Assembly: GCA_021158305.1 (NCBI GenBank) | Contig: JAGGUU010000008.1 | Location: 1 to 10,433, forward strand | Source: Candidatus Bathyarchaeota archaeon | GTDB lineage: Archaea > Thermoproteota > Bathyarchaeia > Bathyarchaeales > DTEX01 | Length of the DNA: 10,433 nt | Direction of reading: 5' to 3' | Shown: piece by piece, positions 1-5,239 of the stretch | How the letters are laid out: each line of letters opens with the position of its first letter | Position numbering within the stretch: position 1 is the first letter of the stretch | Position numbers and translations under genes: made by a program | Notes under the pieces: generated by a model | The model's input: the letters and a program-made list of their open reading frames with translations, nothing else | Told to the model about the DNA's origin: nothing | Database searches by the model: none

Positions 1-146
1 TACTGTCCGCCTCTTCTATCTAGACGTTCTGGATTAAGAACGGCCTCAACAACATGCTTCTTACTAACTTCAAATCCATAACGCTTCAGAACCCTAAACT
101 TTTCCATAGCATGCCTAGTGAATATAATCTCAGAATCATCCGCCAA
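1..146 (-). CDS. DUF4258-like small protein, cut by the left window edge
   Basis: The minus strand is open from a TTG at 146 to the window edge (48 codons seen, C-terminus missing). The peptide carries an early I-F-T-R-H-A-M-E-K-F segment, then K-R-Y-G-F-E-V, V-V-E-A-V-L-N-P-E and D-R-R-G-G-Q. This Thr-Arg-His-Ala start followed by an amphipathic helix and an N-P-E/D turn is the pattern I associate with the DUF4258 family, small RelE/BrnT-like proteins often encoded beside a DUF2283 or similar antitoxin partner. A purine-rich GAGGGAG lies 4 bases before the TTG, and an in-frame TGA at 156-158 rules out a longer start. The partner gene, if any, would lie left of the window. Toxin function is inference from the family. 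Family assignment is moderately sure, and that it is a real gene is fairly sure. Confidence 0.6.
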   Translation of the reverse strand, partial: MADDSEIIFTRHAMEKFRVLKRYGFEVSKKHVVEAVLNPERLDRRGGQ

Positions 147-204
147 AATTCTCCCTCACATCTCTATATGAGCAGACCTTAGATAAACTTTCAAGACAAA
201 AGAT

Positions 205-212
205 CTTATAAA
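205..212 (-). promoter_or_regulatory. Candidate TATA box for the DUF4258-like gene
   Basis: On the minus strand the sequence reads TTTATAAG, a good archaeal TATA element. It would place transcription start near 183, giving a leader of roughly 37 bases with the GAGGGAG site before the TTG at 146. No other TATA-like string fits as well here. This is position and sequence only; the element is nearly palindromic, so its direction is not certain. Confidence 0.35.
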
Positions 213-543
213 GCATCCACTGCGTCCGGAGAGGCATCTTAGCTGCAACGATGAATTGCCTACTCACTCTTCCTTCTCTCTAAACGTTCTCTCCTGGCAA
301 GAAAATTAGTATTTATACTTGCGTGATTAAGGCTGAATGCTTATTGGATCCGCTCTATGATTTTCTGAAAAAATTTTGAGATCGATCTATGAGCCGATGA
401 ATGATCTCTAGGATAAGGCCGAATCAATCGTGCTGATAGATCGATCTGGGCTGGAGGCTTAGTTCAGACTAATAGCATGTCTCTATATGTAACCGCCCAA
501 GAATGACTGCGATGATATATGAAAGGGCTTATGCATACGCTTC
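213..543. other. Gene-free stretch downstream of vapC
   Basis: No frame longer than about 25 codons looks protein-like on either strand, and no tRNA or CRISPR pattern is visible. The notable content is the imperfect hairpin at 379-447 and the A/T run at 368-373, listed separately. A TTTATACTT string near 311-319 could be a plus-strand TATA box, but no gene follows it. Confidence 0.5.
368..447 (-). repeat. 16-bp imperfect inverted repeat forming a long hairpin, with a U-tract on the minus strand
   Basis: The arm at 379-394 (AGATCGATCTATGAGC) pairs with the arm at 432-447 (GCTGATAGATCGATCT) at 15 of 16 positions. With T431 bulged out, CGAT at 395-398 pairs with ATCG at 427-430, and AT at 401-402 with AT at 423-424, so the stem reaches over 20 pairs. 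The core of each arm, AGATCGATCT, is itself palindromic. Read on the minus strand, the direction of both flanking genes, the stem is followed within 6 bases by six T residues (complement of 368-373). It could therefore terminate vapBC transcription before the DUF4258-like gene. It could equally be a structured RNA, a regulator-binding site or the remnant of a small mobile element. The symmetry is certain; the role is not. Confidence 0.6.
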
Positions 544-999
544 TCAATACGTCATCTTTCCTTCGATATATGCGGCGAGTTCTTCTTCGGTTAAAGTTTT
601 GACTTCCTTTATCTTTTTGAAGTCTGGGTCATCGCTGATTATGGTTAAGTCTTCTAAGTATGCGGAGGCGGCTATGAAGGCGTCTGCTATTGGAATATTG
701 TATTTGCCTTTGAATTCCCCTGCTTTGACGGCGGCTTCCAGCCCTATCATGAGCTTTTTTAGGTATATGGCGTATCTCAGAATGTCGGTTCTGGCTTTGG
801 CTAGGTCAGGTCTTCCTTCCCGTAGATATTTATAGTATATCTCTGTTAATGTGACTACGCTTATCGCTCCTTCTATCTCTCCGTCCTCTATTTTGGCTAG
901 GATCTTCTGGATCTTCTCCCAGCCTTCCTCTTGGGCGAAGAGTTTTATGATGGGTTTAGTGTCCAATATGACCTTAAGTTTTGCTGATTCTCTCTTCAA
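544..999 (-). CDS. vapC: PIN-domain ribonuclease toxin (VapC family)
   Basis: The 151-residue size and motif order are those of VapC toxins, Mg2+-dependent PIN endoribonucleases that cleave tRNA or rRNA when freed from their antitoxin. All acidic residues of the active site appear intact: D13 in I-L-D-T-K, E53 in T-L-T-E-I-Y, D106 in P-I-A-D-A-F-I-A-A, and D123/D124 in I-S-D-D-P-D-F. Position 15 is Lys where many VapCs have Asn or Ser. The only usable start is a TTG at 999, because a stop sits seven codons upstream at 1021-1023. The start lies inside the antitoxin gene (26-base overlap) with a GGGAGAG immediately before it, so the two are translationally coupled. The RNA target cannot be told from sequence. 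Family assignment is sure; the choice among PIN subfamilies is not. Confidence 0.9.
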   Translation of the reverse strand: MKRESAKLKVILDTKPIIKLFAQEEGWEKIQKILAKIEDGEIEGAISVVTLTEIYYKYLREGRPDLAKARTDILRYAIYLKKLMIGLEAAVKAGEFKGKYNIPIADAFIAASAYLEDLTIISDDPDFKKIKEVKTLTEEELAAYIEGKMTY

Positions 1000-1234
1000 A
1001 CTCTCCCGTCCACTCCTCCCTCATCTCTTCAATCTCCCGTGAGGGTTTTCTTCCCTTGAAAAACTCCTTATCGATACCTGCCATTCTTGAGAGTTTAGGT
1101 ACAGGGATCATCTTGATCGCGTTGCCTTCACGCATAACGAGTAGCTTTTCACCTTCCATTATTTTTAGCTCTCTCCTCAGCCTTGAAGGGATTGTTATCT
1201 GGCCCTTCGAGGTCACCGTTACAATTTCCACCAA
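974..1234 (-). CDS. vapB: AbrB/SpoVT-fold antitoxin (VapB family)
   Basis: This is an 86-residue antitoxin. Residues 1-45 have the swapped-hairpin AbrB/MazE pattern: V-T-V-T-S-K-G-Q-I-T-I-P followed by R-L-R-R-E-L-K-I-M-E-G-E-K and a short strand pair, which dimerises and binds DNA. Residues 50-86 are charged and likely disordered until they wrap the PIN toxin; E-F-F-K-G-R-K-P-S-R and E-E-M-R-E-E-W are typical of such tails. The start is the TTG at 1234, because AAGGTGA at 1242-1248 on the minus strand sits 7 bases before it; a GTG at 1231 is an alternative one codon in. It is encoded first and overlaps the toxin by 26 bases. Such antitoxins usually repress their own promoter, and the inverted repeat just upstream fits that. 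Confidence 0.88.
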   Translation of the reverse strand: MVEIVTVTSKGQITIPSRLRRELKIMEGEKLLVMREGNAIKMIPVPKLSRMAGIDKEFFKGRKPSREIEEMREEWTGEFEERISKT

Positions 1235-1280
1235 ATACTTTTCACCTTACAAAAAGTATAATGCCTTACATTAATAAATT
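1235..1280 (-). promoter_or_regulatory. vapBC promoter, ribosome binding site and candidate operator
   Basis: A perfect 8-bp inverted repeat, ATACTTTT at 1235-1242 and AAAAGTAT at 1252-1259, has a 9-base spacer. On the minus strand the ribosome binding site AAGGTGA occupies 1248-1242, mostly in the spacer. Upstream, AATTTATTAA (complement of 1271-1280) is a plausible TATA element that would start transcription near 1249. The repeat would then straddle the transcription start. It could be the operator bound by the AbrB-fold antitoxin, or an RNA stem that limits access to the ribosome binding site. The symmetry and ribosome binding site are seen directly; the function is inferred. Confidence 0.5.
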
Positions 1281-1720
1281 TGTCGGAAAAATGTCTAATA
1301 CACATAATTTTAGTGAAACTCATTGCTGATGCGGTCTACCTGAGATTAAGAGAATTCATAGCAGGCGCATGGGTGCTGAATAATTCATTTTAGGCTTATT
1401 TTTGGTTGAGCTTTTCTGAGTTTTAGTAAGTAAAGGCCGCTATGTCGTTGCATACTAAAGCGCGGCAAAATAGCACATCAAAGGGAAAAGAGAATATTGT
1501 AAGGTTGAGCTTTCCTTAAAGATAATATGGGAACTTGCAGCAGCATTCACGTACCTAGCAACCTTATAAGTTGAAGTAAGCTCCACTAAGAAGCCCTTTG
1601 TTCCTCATCGATCTAATGGCAGGCTGCCTCCGCTTCACATCGGTAAACAATGATTACTCCAAAGGTTAAATAACCTCTGGAAATTAACGGATTTTCCTGC
1701 TTTCATCGATGTGTGATTTC
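1281..1720. other. Gene-free stretch between vapB and the FkbM gene
   Basis: I find no frame of convincing length or composition on either strand. A 27-codon plus frame from a GTG at 1313 and short minus frames around 1570-1620 have no ribosome binding site support. The clearest structure is the dyad at 1658-1681. An 11-base direct repeat, GGTTGAGCTTT, occurs at 1404 and 1503 but may be chance. Confidence 0.45.
1658..1681. repeat. 24-bp near-perfect dyad upstream of the FkbM gene
   Basis: TCCA at 1658-1661 pairs with TGGA at 1678-1681, and AGGTTA at 1663-1668 pairs with TAACCT at 1671-1676. The centre is AA and only one pair is mismatched (1662/1677). The compact symmetry and the 112-bp distance from the FkbM start suggest a binding site for a dimeric regulator. 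No U-tract follows on either strand, so a terminator is less likely. No regulator gene is evident beside it. Confidence 0.45.
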
Positions 1721-1790
1721 TACCTAACAATTTGATAAATAGATTTTAATTAGGTAAAATTATTATCTTAAAGCGAGATTTGAGAGTGAT
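1721..1790 (+). promoter_or_regulatory. Candidate promoter and ribosome binding site of the FkbM gene
   Basis: An AT-rich block at 1728-1749 holds TATA-like strings (GATAAATA at 1734-1741, ATTTTAAT at 1743-1750). It is bracketed by a 7-bp inverted repeat, TACCTAA at 1721-1727 and TTAGGTA at 1750-1756. Transcription from the first TATA would begin near 1763, leaving a leader of about 30 bases. GAGAGTGAT at 1782-1790, close to the archaeal consensus GGAGGTGAT, ends 3 bases before the ATG at 1794. The ribosome binding site is good; which TATA string is used, and whether the repeat is an operator, is uncertain. Confidence 0.4.
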
Positions 1791-1793
1791 TGC

Positions 1794-2438
1794 ATGAAGA
1801 AAGAGAATGTGATTGTTGAAGCGTATGGATTGAAGTATGTGGTAGATAGGGGTTCAAGGTTTATTGTTGAGGAGTCATATGAGCCCTTTATGAAAGACCT
1901 TGTTAAGCTTAAGTTAGGCGATGTTTTTGTCGATGTAGGCGCCCATGTTGGAAAGTATTCTTTTTATGCTGCGAGGCAGGTTGGAGATTCCGGTCTGGTG
2001 ATAGCTATTGAGCCTCATCCTGAAAACGTCGAGAATTTGAAGAGAGGCATCAGGCTTAACGGTTTTAAGAATATAAAGGTCGTAGAAAAAGCCTGTAGTA
2101 ATCGTTCTGGGAAAGCCTTTCTGCTAGAATATGAACTTTCAGCAAGACATGAAATCACAGATAAGCGGACAAAATTGATGGTTGAAATCGACACTTTGGA
2201 CAGCATCCTTCAAAGCCTTCATATTGACAAGGTGAACATGGTGAAAATAGACGTTAACGGCCATGAATACCAGGTCATAGAAGGAGCTAGAAGCACTCTG
2301 AAAAATTACAAACCGATTATACTAATGGAGGTAATACTTGAAAACAAGCAAAAAGTTTTCAACTATCTCGAGAAACTAGGATACGAAGCCAAAATTATCA
2401 ACAAAACAAAAAAATACTTGGATGTGCTATTCAAATAG
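1794..2438 (+). CDS. FkbM-family SAM-dependent methyltransferase
   Basis: This 214-residue protein is a compact class I methyltransferase. Residues 43-60 hold the SAM-binding motif (D-V-F-V-D-V-G-A-H-V-G-K-Y-S-F), residues 70-90 the second strand and acidic residue (A-I-E-P-H-P-E-N), and residues 149-164 the FkbM signature V-K-I-D-V-N-G-H-E-Y-Q-V-I-E-G-A. Family members O-methylate sugars of antibiotics, glycolipids and surface or flagellar glycans, so a glycan substrate is the likeliest reading, but nothing here fixes it. No signal peptide or membrane segment is seen, so it is probably cytosolic. The ATG start is supported by GAGAGTGAT 3 bases upstream. It stands alone on the plus strand between the toxin-antitoxin genes and the carbohydrate locus and does not share their direction. 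Family is sure; substrate unknown. Confidence 0.88.
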   Translation: MKKENVIVEAYGLKYVVDRGSRFIVEESYEPFMKDLVKLKLGDVFVDVGAHVGKYSFYAARQVGDSGLVIAIEPHPENVENLKRGIRLNGFKNIKVVEKACSNRSGKAFLLEYELSARHEITDKRTKLMVEIDTLDSILQSLHIDKVNMVKIDVNGHEYQVIEGARSTLKNYKPIILMEVILENKQKVFNYLEKLGYEAKIINKTKKYLDVLFK

Positions 2439-2546
2439 TTTAACTTTAAATTTCCTTCTTATGTAAACGGTTCTTCTTTTATAGTCGTTTATGACCTCAA
2501 TTATCCCTATTTTCTCAGGGTCATTAATCGCGCTAAGCGAAAGCAA
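2427..2546 (-). pseudogene. Short protein-like open frame antisense to the FkbM 3' end, possible gene remnant
   Basis: The minus strand encodes 39 residues from a TTG at 2546 (a stop lies just upstream, at 2556-2558) to a TAG at 2427-2429, overlapping the last 12 bases of the FkbM gene. The peptide includes S-A-I-N-D-P-E-K-I-G-I-I-E-V-I and D-Y-K-R-R-T-V-Y-I-R-R-K-F, with codon choice (ATA, AGA, AGG, GAG, AAA) like the real genes nearby. It reads like the C-terminal beta-strand segment of a larger protein, but I do not recognise the family. GAGGAAG lies 4 bases before the TTG, so a genuine small gene is also possible. No clear continuation in other frames is visible upstream. The A-rich codons arise where the plus strand is T-rich after FkbM, so chance is not excluded. 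Confidence 0.3.
2439..2482 (+). terminator. Pyrimidine/T-rich tract after the FkbM gene
   Basis: Directly after the stop codon the plus strand runs through several T-rich stretches (TTTAAATTTCCTTCTT near 2445-2460, TTCTTCTTTTA near 2471-2481). Archaeal RNA polymerase commonly terminates at such U-rich stretches without a hairpin. No stem-loop is seen. The call rests on composition and position alone. Confidence 0.35.
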
Positions 2547-2567
2547 GTAGCTTCCTCAATACAATCT

Positions 2568-2603
2568 TCAAGGAAAGAAAGATAGAAAAACAAGAATTAT
2601 TTT
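2568..2603 (-). terminator. Pyrimidine/T-rich tract after the isomerase-like gene
   Basis: On the minus strand, about 85-120 bases past the stop at 2686, the sequence becomes strongly T-rich (runs including TTCTTGTTTTTC and TTTCTTTCC). This is the best candidate terminator for the isomerase-like gene, facing the one for FkbM across the convergent gap. No hairpin is visible. Composition-based only. Confidence 0.3.
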
Positions 2604-2685
2604 AACTCACGAATTTTTGCTCCATTCAATAACTCATTGCCAAGAGAAATCATAAACAAGATTAGCAAGGTTTTCACTTGGGTCG

Positions 2686-4068
2686 TTAATGGTCCTCCTC
2701 TAATATTGTTAGCCCTAACAGTCTTCCAATAATCTTGAGATCCTCTCTATGATCTCCATAGAATAGTACTCTATGCCATCCTGCGTCCCATTCCCACCTT
2801 TCAAGAATAGCCTTAACATTCGCTCTTCCTACAGCCTTTGTTGAACACTCTTCCTGATTGCACTCATTTTTAACCATCTTTGCTGTGTGGATGCATAATG
2901 TCTTTCGCTTAGGATTCAGTCCGATGACTGTTACGACTTTATCCGTTGGTAACTCAACATGAACCGATGCCTTCTTTGAGTTCCAGTGAGCTGGCATTAT
3001 TGTATAAGGTGATAGATCTTTAGAATCGTATCCGTATGGATTTATTGGAGCTTGACAGTGATAATAAACTATCTCATTCCTGTCTAGGTCTGGAGATGGA
3101 TCATTGATATATCCTGGAATATTCTTTAGGAATTTCATTAAAAGCATGATCGCCATAGAGTTTAGATCTGCTTCGCAACCACATACGATTCCCTCCCTCG
3201 TCAATTCCATAAATGCTAGGCAAGGCCATGTCTTTAAGAGTCCCGCATAATAAAGGAGTATGCAGTCGATTCCTATAGCGTCAAGATTCTGTTTCTTAAT
3301 AAGATCCTTGATGGCTAGATATAGTTTTGCGGGTTCTATTAAATCCTCTAACTTATGATCAACTACTCTCTTAGCGTTCCTAAACCATCTTTCAGCAATC
3401 TCCTTAGCCTGTTCGGTTGAGACTTTTTCATAATAATCCTTGTTAAACTCCTCGATAGACATGGTTGAGATATTGATTCCTAATGCTTCATTAAGATCAG
3501 ATATCATGCCGTATATGTCAATCGTTAAGGGACACCTAGCCTCCATAGACTGCTTCGCTGGAGGTCCAACTATAAGCAATGCCTTCGCAGATTTTAATCT
3601 GCCAATCGTCTTAAGCATCTTAACATATTTATTTATTCTTTCGGGATTTGAGATGTCTCTCACAGCTTCTCCGATTACCGGGTAGCCCTCTCTAAGAGCT
3701 TTTGAATATGCCAAGAGAAGGGCTCCCGCGCCAACATAAGTATAGGCAATGATTATGGTTGGCTTCCCACTTCTTATGAAGACTTTTAAGTAGCTTCTTG
3801 AGTGTTGAACTGCAAATATCAGATATCCAATGACATCTTTCATCCTTTTTAAAGTATTTATTGCATCTATCGAGTTTGAAACTTCTCCATAAACAAAGTC
3901 TATCTCTGGGAATTTTTCTTCAAGATTCTGCTTTATCGCTCTCACGATTTCAGAATACTTCTTAAGGAATTCATCAGTAATTTCCTTGCGCGCAACCCCA
4001 GAAGGCGTAACGGTTCTTGATGCGAAGATCACTCCTATTCTTAACTTTTCCCTTTCAAAGCGGTTCAT
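2686..4068 (-). CDS. L-fucose/L-arabinose isomerase-like protein (COG2407 type)
   Basis: This 460-residue protein has the layout of the L-fucose isomerase-related family, metal-dependent aldose-ketose isomerases of cytosolic sugar metabolism. An N-terminal alpha/beta region (10-170) includes the I-F-A-V-Q-H-S strand-turn near 84-90. A middle domain has C-P-L-T-I-D-I-Y-G at 179-187 and the conserved-looking block G-I-D-C-I-L-L-Y-Y at 266-274, continuing to C-G-C-E-A-D-L at 296-302. A C-terminal barrel contains H-C-Q-A-P at 337-341 and W-H-R-V-L-F-Y-G-D-H at 431-440. E299, D323 and H337 or H432 are candidate metal ligands; I infer them from position and have not aligned them. The segment 391-411 carries four cysteines of unclear role. 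There is no ribosome binding site at the ATG, but a TATA box lies 27 bases upstream, so the transcript is probably leaderless. It follows the sugar-kinase operon in the same direction. The substrate is unknown, and many family members are not fucose isomerases. Confidence 0.75.
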   Translation of the reverse strand: MNRFEREKLRIGVIFASRTVTPSGVARKEITDEFLKKYSEIVRAIKQNLEEKFPEIDFVYGEVSNSIDAINTLKRMKDVIGYLIFAVQHSRSYLKVFIRSGKPTIIIAYTYVGAGALLLAYSKALREGYPVIGEAVRDISNPERINKYVKMLKTIGRLKSAKALLIVGPPAKQSMEARCPLTIDIYGMISDLNEALGINISTMSIEEFNKDYYEKVSTEQAKEIAERWFRNAKRVVDHKLEDLIEPAKLYLAIKDLIKKQNLDAIGIDCILLYYAGLLKTWPCLAFMELTREGIVCGCEADLNSMAIMLLMKFLKNIPGYINDPSPDLDRNEIVYYHCQAPINPYGYDSKDLSPYTIMPAHWNSKKASVHVELPTDKVVTVIGLNPKRKTLCIHTAKMVKNECNQEECSTKAVGRANVKAILERWEWDAGWHRVLFYGDHREDLKIIGRLLGLTILEEDH

Positions 4069-4090
4069 GAAATCATGAAGTACGCCGTGA

Positions 4091-4106
4091 TTTTATAAGT
4101 TTTGCT
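4091..4106 (-). promoter_or_regulatory. TATA box and BRE of the isomerase-like gene, spaced for a leaderless transcript
   Basis: The minus strand reads GCAAAACTTATAAAA (complement of 4091-4105): a purine/A-rich BRE-like segment followed by a strong TATA element centred near 4095. The ATG at 4068 is about 27 bases downstream, where archaeal transcription starts relative to the TATA centre. No ribosome binding site precedes this ATG. Together these indicate transcription starting at or within a base or two of the start codon, independent of the upstream operon. Confidence 0.6.
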
Positions 4107-4411
4107 CTAAAAAGATCCACATATAGGCTAGACATCTTCTCATAAATGCAAAGAATCATGAGAATGTCTCATTCAACATAATAAGATTTCTCGAGGAAGA
4201 CTTGAGATGGAATTGAAAATGAAAGAAAGTGCATACTAATTAGGGGGGAGATGTAGAGAAAATTTAGGTGAAGATGGGCAAGAAATTCAAACCGGCGGAT
4301 GATTCAAAAACGCTGCATTTAAGTTAGGACGTATTCTGAATTCTATCATTCATTCCCTGAGTAGTTTATCTGGAAAATAGGGACTTTCCAGCGTCTTTTT
4401 TAAACTCAGCT
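4107..4411. other. Non-coding gap between the HAD gene and the isomerase-like gene
   Basis: Beyond the isomerase promoter I see no gene. A 6-bp stem with a 3-base loop (ATGAGA at 4158-4163, TCTCAT at 4167-4172) lies about 60 bp upstream of the TATA box and could be a regulator site. Two plus-strand micro-frames (about 10 and 17 codons) begin near 4207 and at 4274, the second after AGGTGA, but both are too short to support. No clear terminator for the upstream operon is visible. Confidence 0.4.
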
Positions 4412-5239
4412 TCATTCTCTAAAGAGAAGGGAAATTATCTCTCTGCATCTTATGAAGTCAGGGATTATTATGTCTGCTCCGGCATTTATGAGCCTTCTCC
4501 TCTTACGTGGATTCAGCCCGCATCTTTTAATCTCGTCGCTTGCAACTCCAAGTGCTATGGCATTTCTGGACTTGGCATTCTTGATCTCCACTGGGCCGTC
4601 TCCGACTACAAGCAATTCATTACCTCGCAAGTTATTCTCTTCGAGTATTCTCTGGATTATCCTTTCCTTTGTATGTGCCTCAGTATGATCCAGCGCGCCA
4701 TAGATACCCCCTCTGAAATACTGAGTTATCTTTAGTGCTGATGCTTCTTTCAGAACATATTCATGATCCGTTCCGCTTGCAAGATACATTACAACACCGC
4801 GTTTATATAGTTCTTCAAGGAAACGCCTCGAACCCATGATCATTAAGTCATCTGGATTTAGTTCTCCTCTATTTAGTTTGTCGAGTCTCTTATTAACGCG
4901 TATTAGAAGCCTCTCGTTGTATATGCGCTTATACTCATAGGGGCTTTTAGGCTTCTTAGCTATGCCGTGTCGCCTAACAGCTTCAGCAAGCCATGTCATC
5001 TGCTTTATTGTTAACATCCCAGTGGAATAATCAACATAGTCCCGAACTTCCTTCTCGATCTCCGGCGTCGGAGGCTTCCCGTCGCATATCATCTCTATCA
5101 TAAGGGGGATCATAACATCTTCCCATCCCTGCCTAATCACGGAAATCGTGCCATCAAAATCTATTAACGCATATCTAATATTGCCAACTTTCATCTTGAC
5201 ATCTGGGTTCACAATCTCCATCCACTGATTCAAGGCCAC
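4412..5239 (-). CDS. HAD-superfamily sugar-phosphate phosphatase-like protein
   Basis: This 275-residue HAD hydrolase has all four motifs: nucleophile and acid D27/D29 in L-I-D-F-D-G-T, S155 in Y-L-A-S-G-T, K191 in H-T-K-E-R, and D214 in V-V-G-D-G-P-V-E-I with E218 as the second acidic residue in place of the commoner Asp. Residues 32-145 between motifs I and II form a large helical cap of the C1 type. HADs of this layout usually hydrolyse a small phosphorylated metabolite in the cytosol. Its place directly after a heptose-kinase-like gene makes a sugar bisphosphate a plausible substrate, but it does not look like classical GmhB. The start is the GTG at 5239, 4 bases after a GGGGGG site and overlapping the kinase stop by 10 bases, so it is translationally coupled. 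Fold sure, substrate inferred. Confidence 0.82.
   Translation of the reverse strand: MALNQWMEIVNPDVKMKVGNIRYALIDFDGTISVIRQGWEDVMIPLMIEMICDGKPPTPEIEKEVRDYVDYSTGMLTIKQMTWLAEAVRRHGIAKKPKSPYEYKRIYNERLLIRVNKRLDKLNRGELNPDDLMIMGSRRFLEELYKRGVVMYLASGTDHEYVLKEASALKITQYFRGGIYGALDHTEAHTKERIIQRILEENNLRGNELLVVGDGPVEIKNAKSRNAIALGVASDEIKRCGLNPRKRRRLINAGADIIIPDFIRCREIISLLFRE

Noticed and set aside
213..362. Minus-strand Arg/Glu-rich 24-codon frame ending near 256
   Set aside because: No start codon after the upstream stop, no ribosome binding site and no family resemblance.
331..460. Possible C/D box small RNA (scattered ATGAT and CTGA strings)
   Set aside because: No proper RTGATGA box with correctly spaced D and D' boxes; the inverted repeat explains the structure better.
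503..1274. Plus-strand open frames opposite vapC and vapB
   Set aside because: They are low-complexity, Ser/Leu-rich mirror translations of the two well-supported minus-strand genes and have no ribosome binding sites.
1404..1515. Direct repeat GGTTGAGCTTT at 1404 and 1503
   Set aside because: Only 11 bases in two copies with nothing around them conserved; compatible with chance in AT-rich DNA.
2015..2206. Minus-strand frame inside the FkbM gene
   Set aside because: It is a shadow of the methyltransferase, whose motifs are intact on the plus strand.
1..2685. tRNA genes, CRISPR arrays or insertion-sequence ends in the accessory part
   Set aside because: I found no T-loop/anticodon arrangement, no regularly spaced repeats and no transposase fragment.
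4207..4327. Plus-strand micro-frames, one 17 codons long from an ATG at 4274 after AGGTGA
   Set aside because: They are too short, have no recognisable peptide and lack a clear promoter; the purine-rich strings are likely chance.
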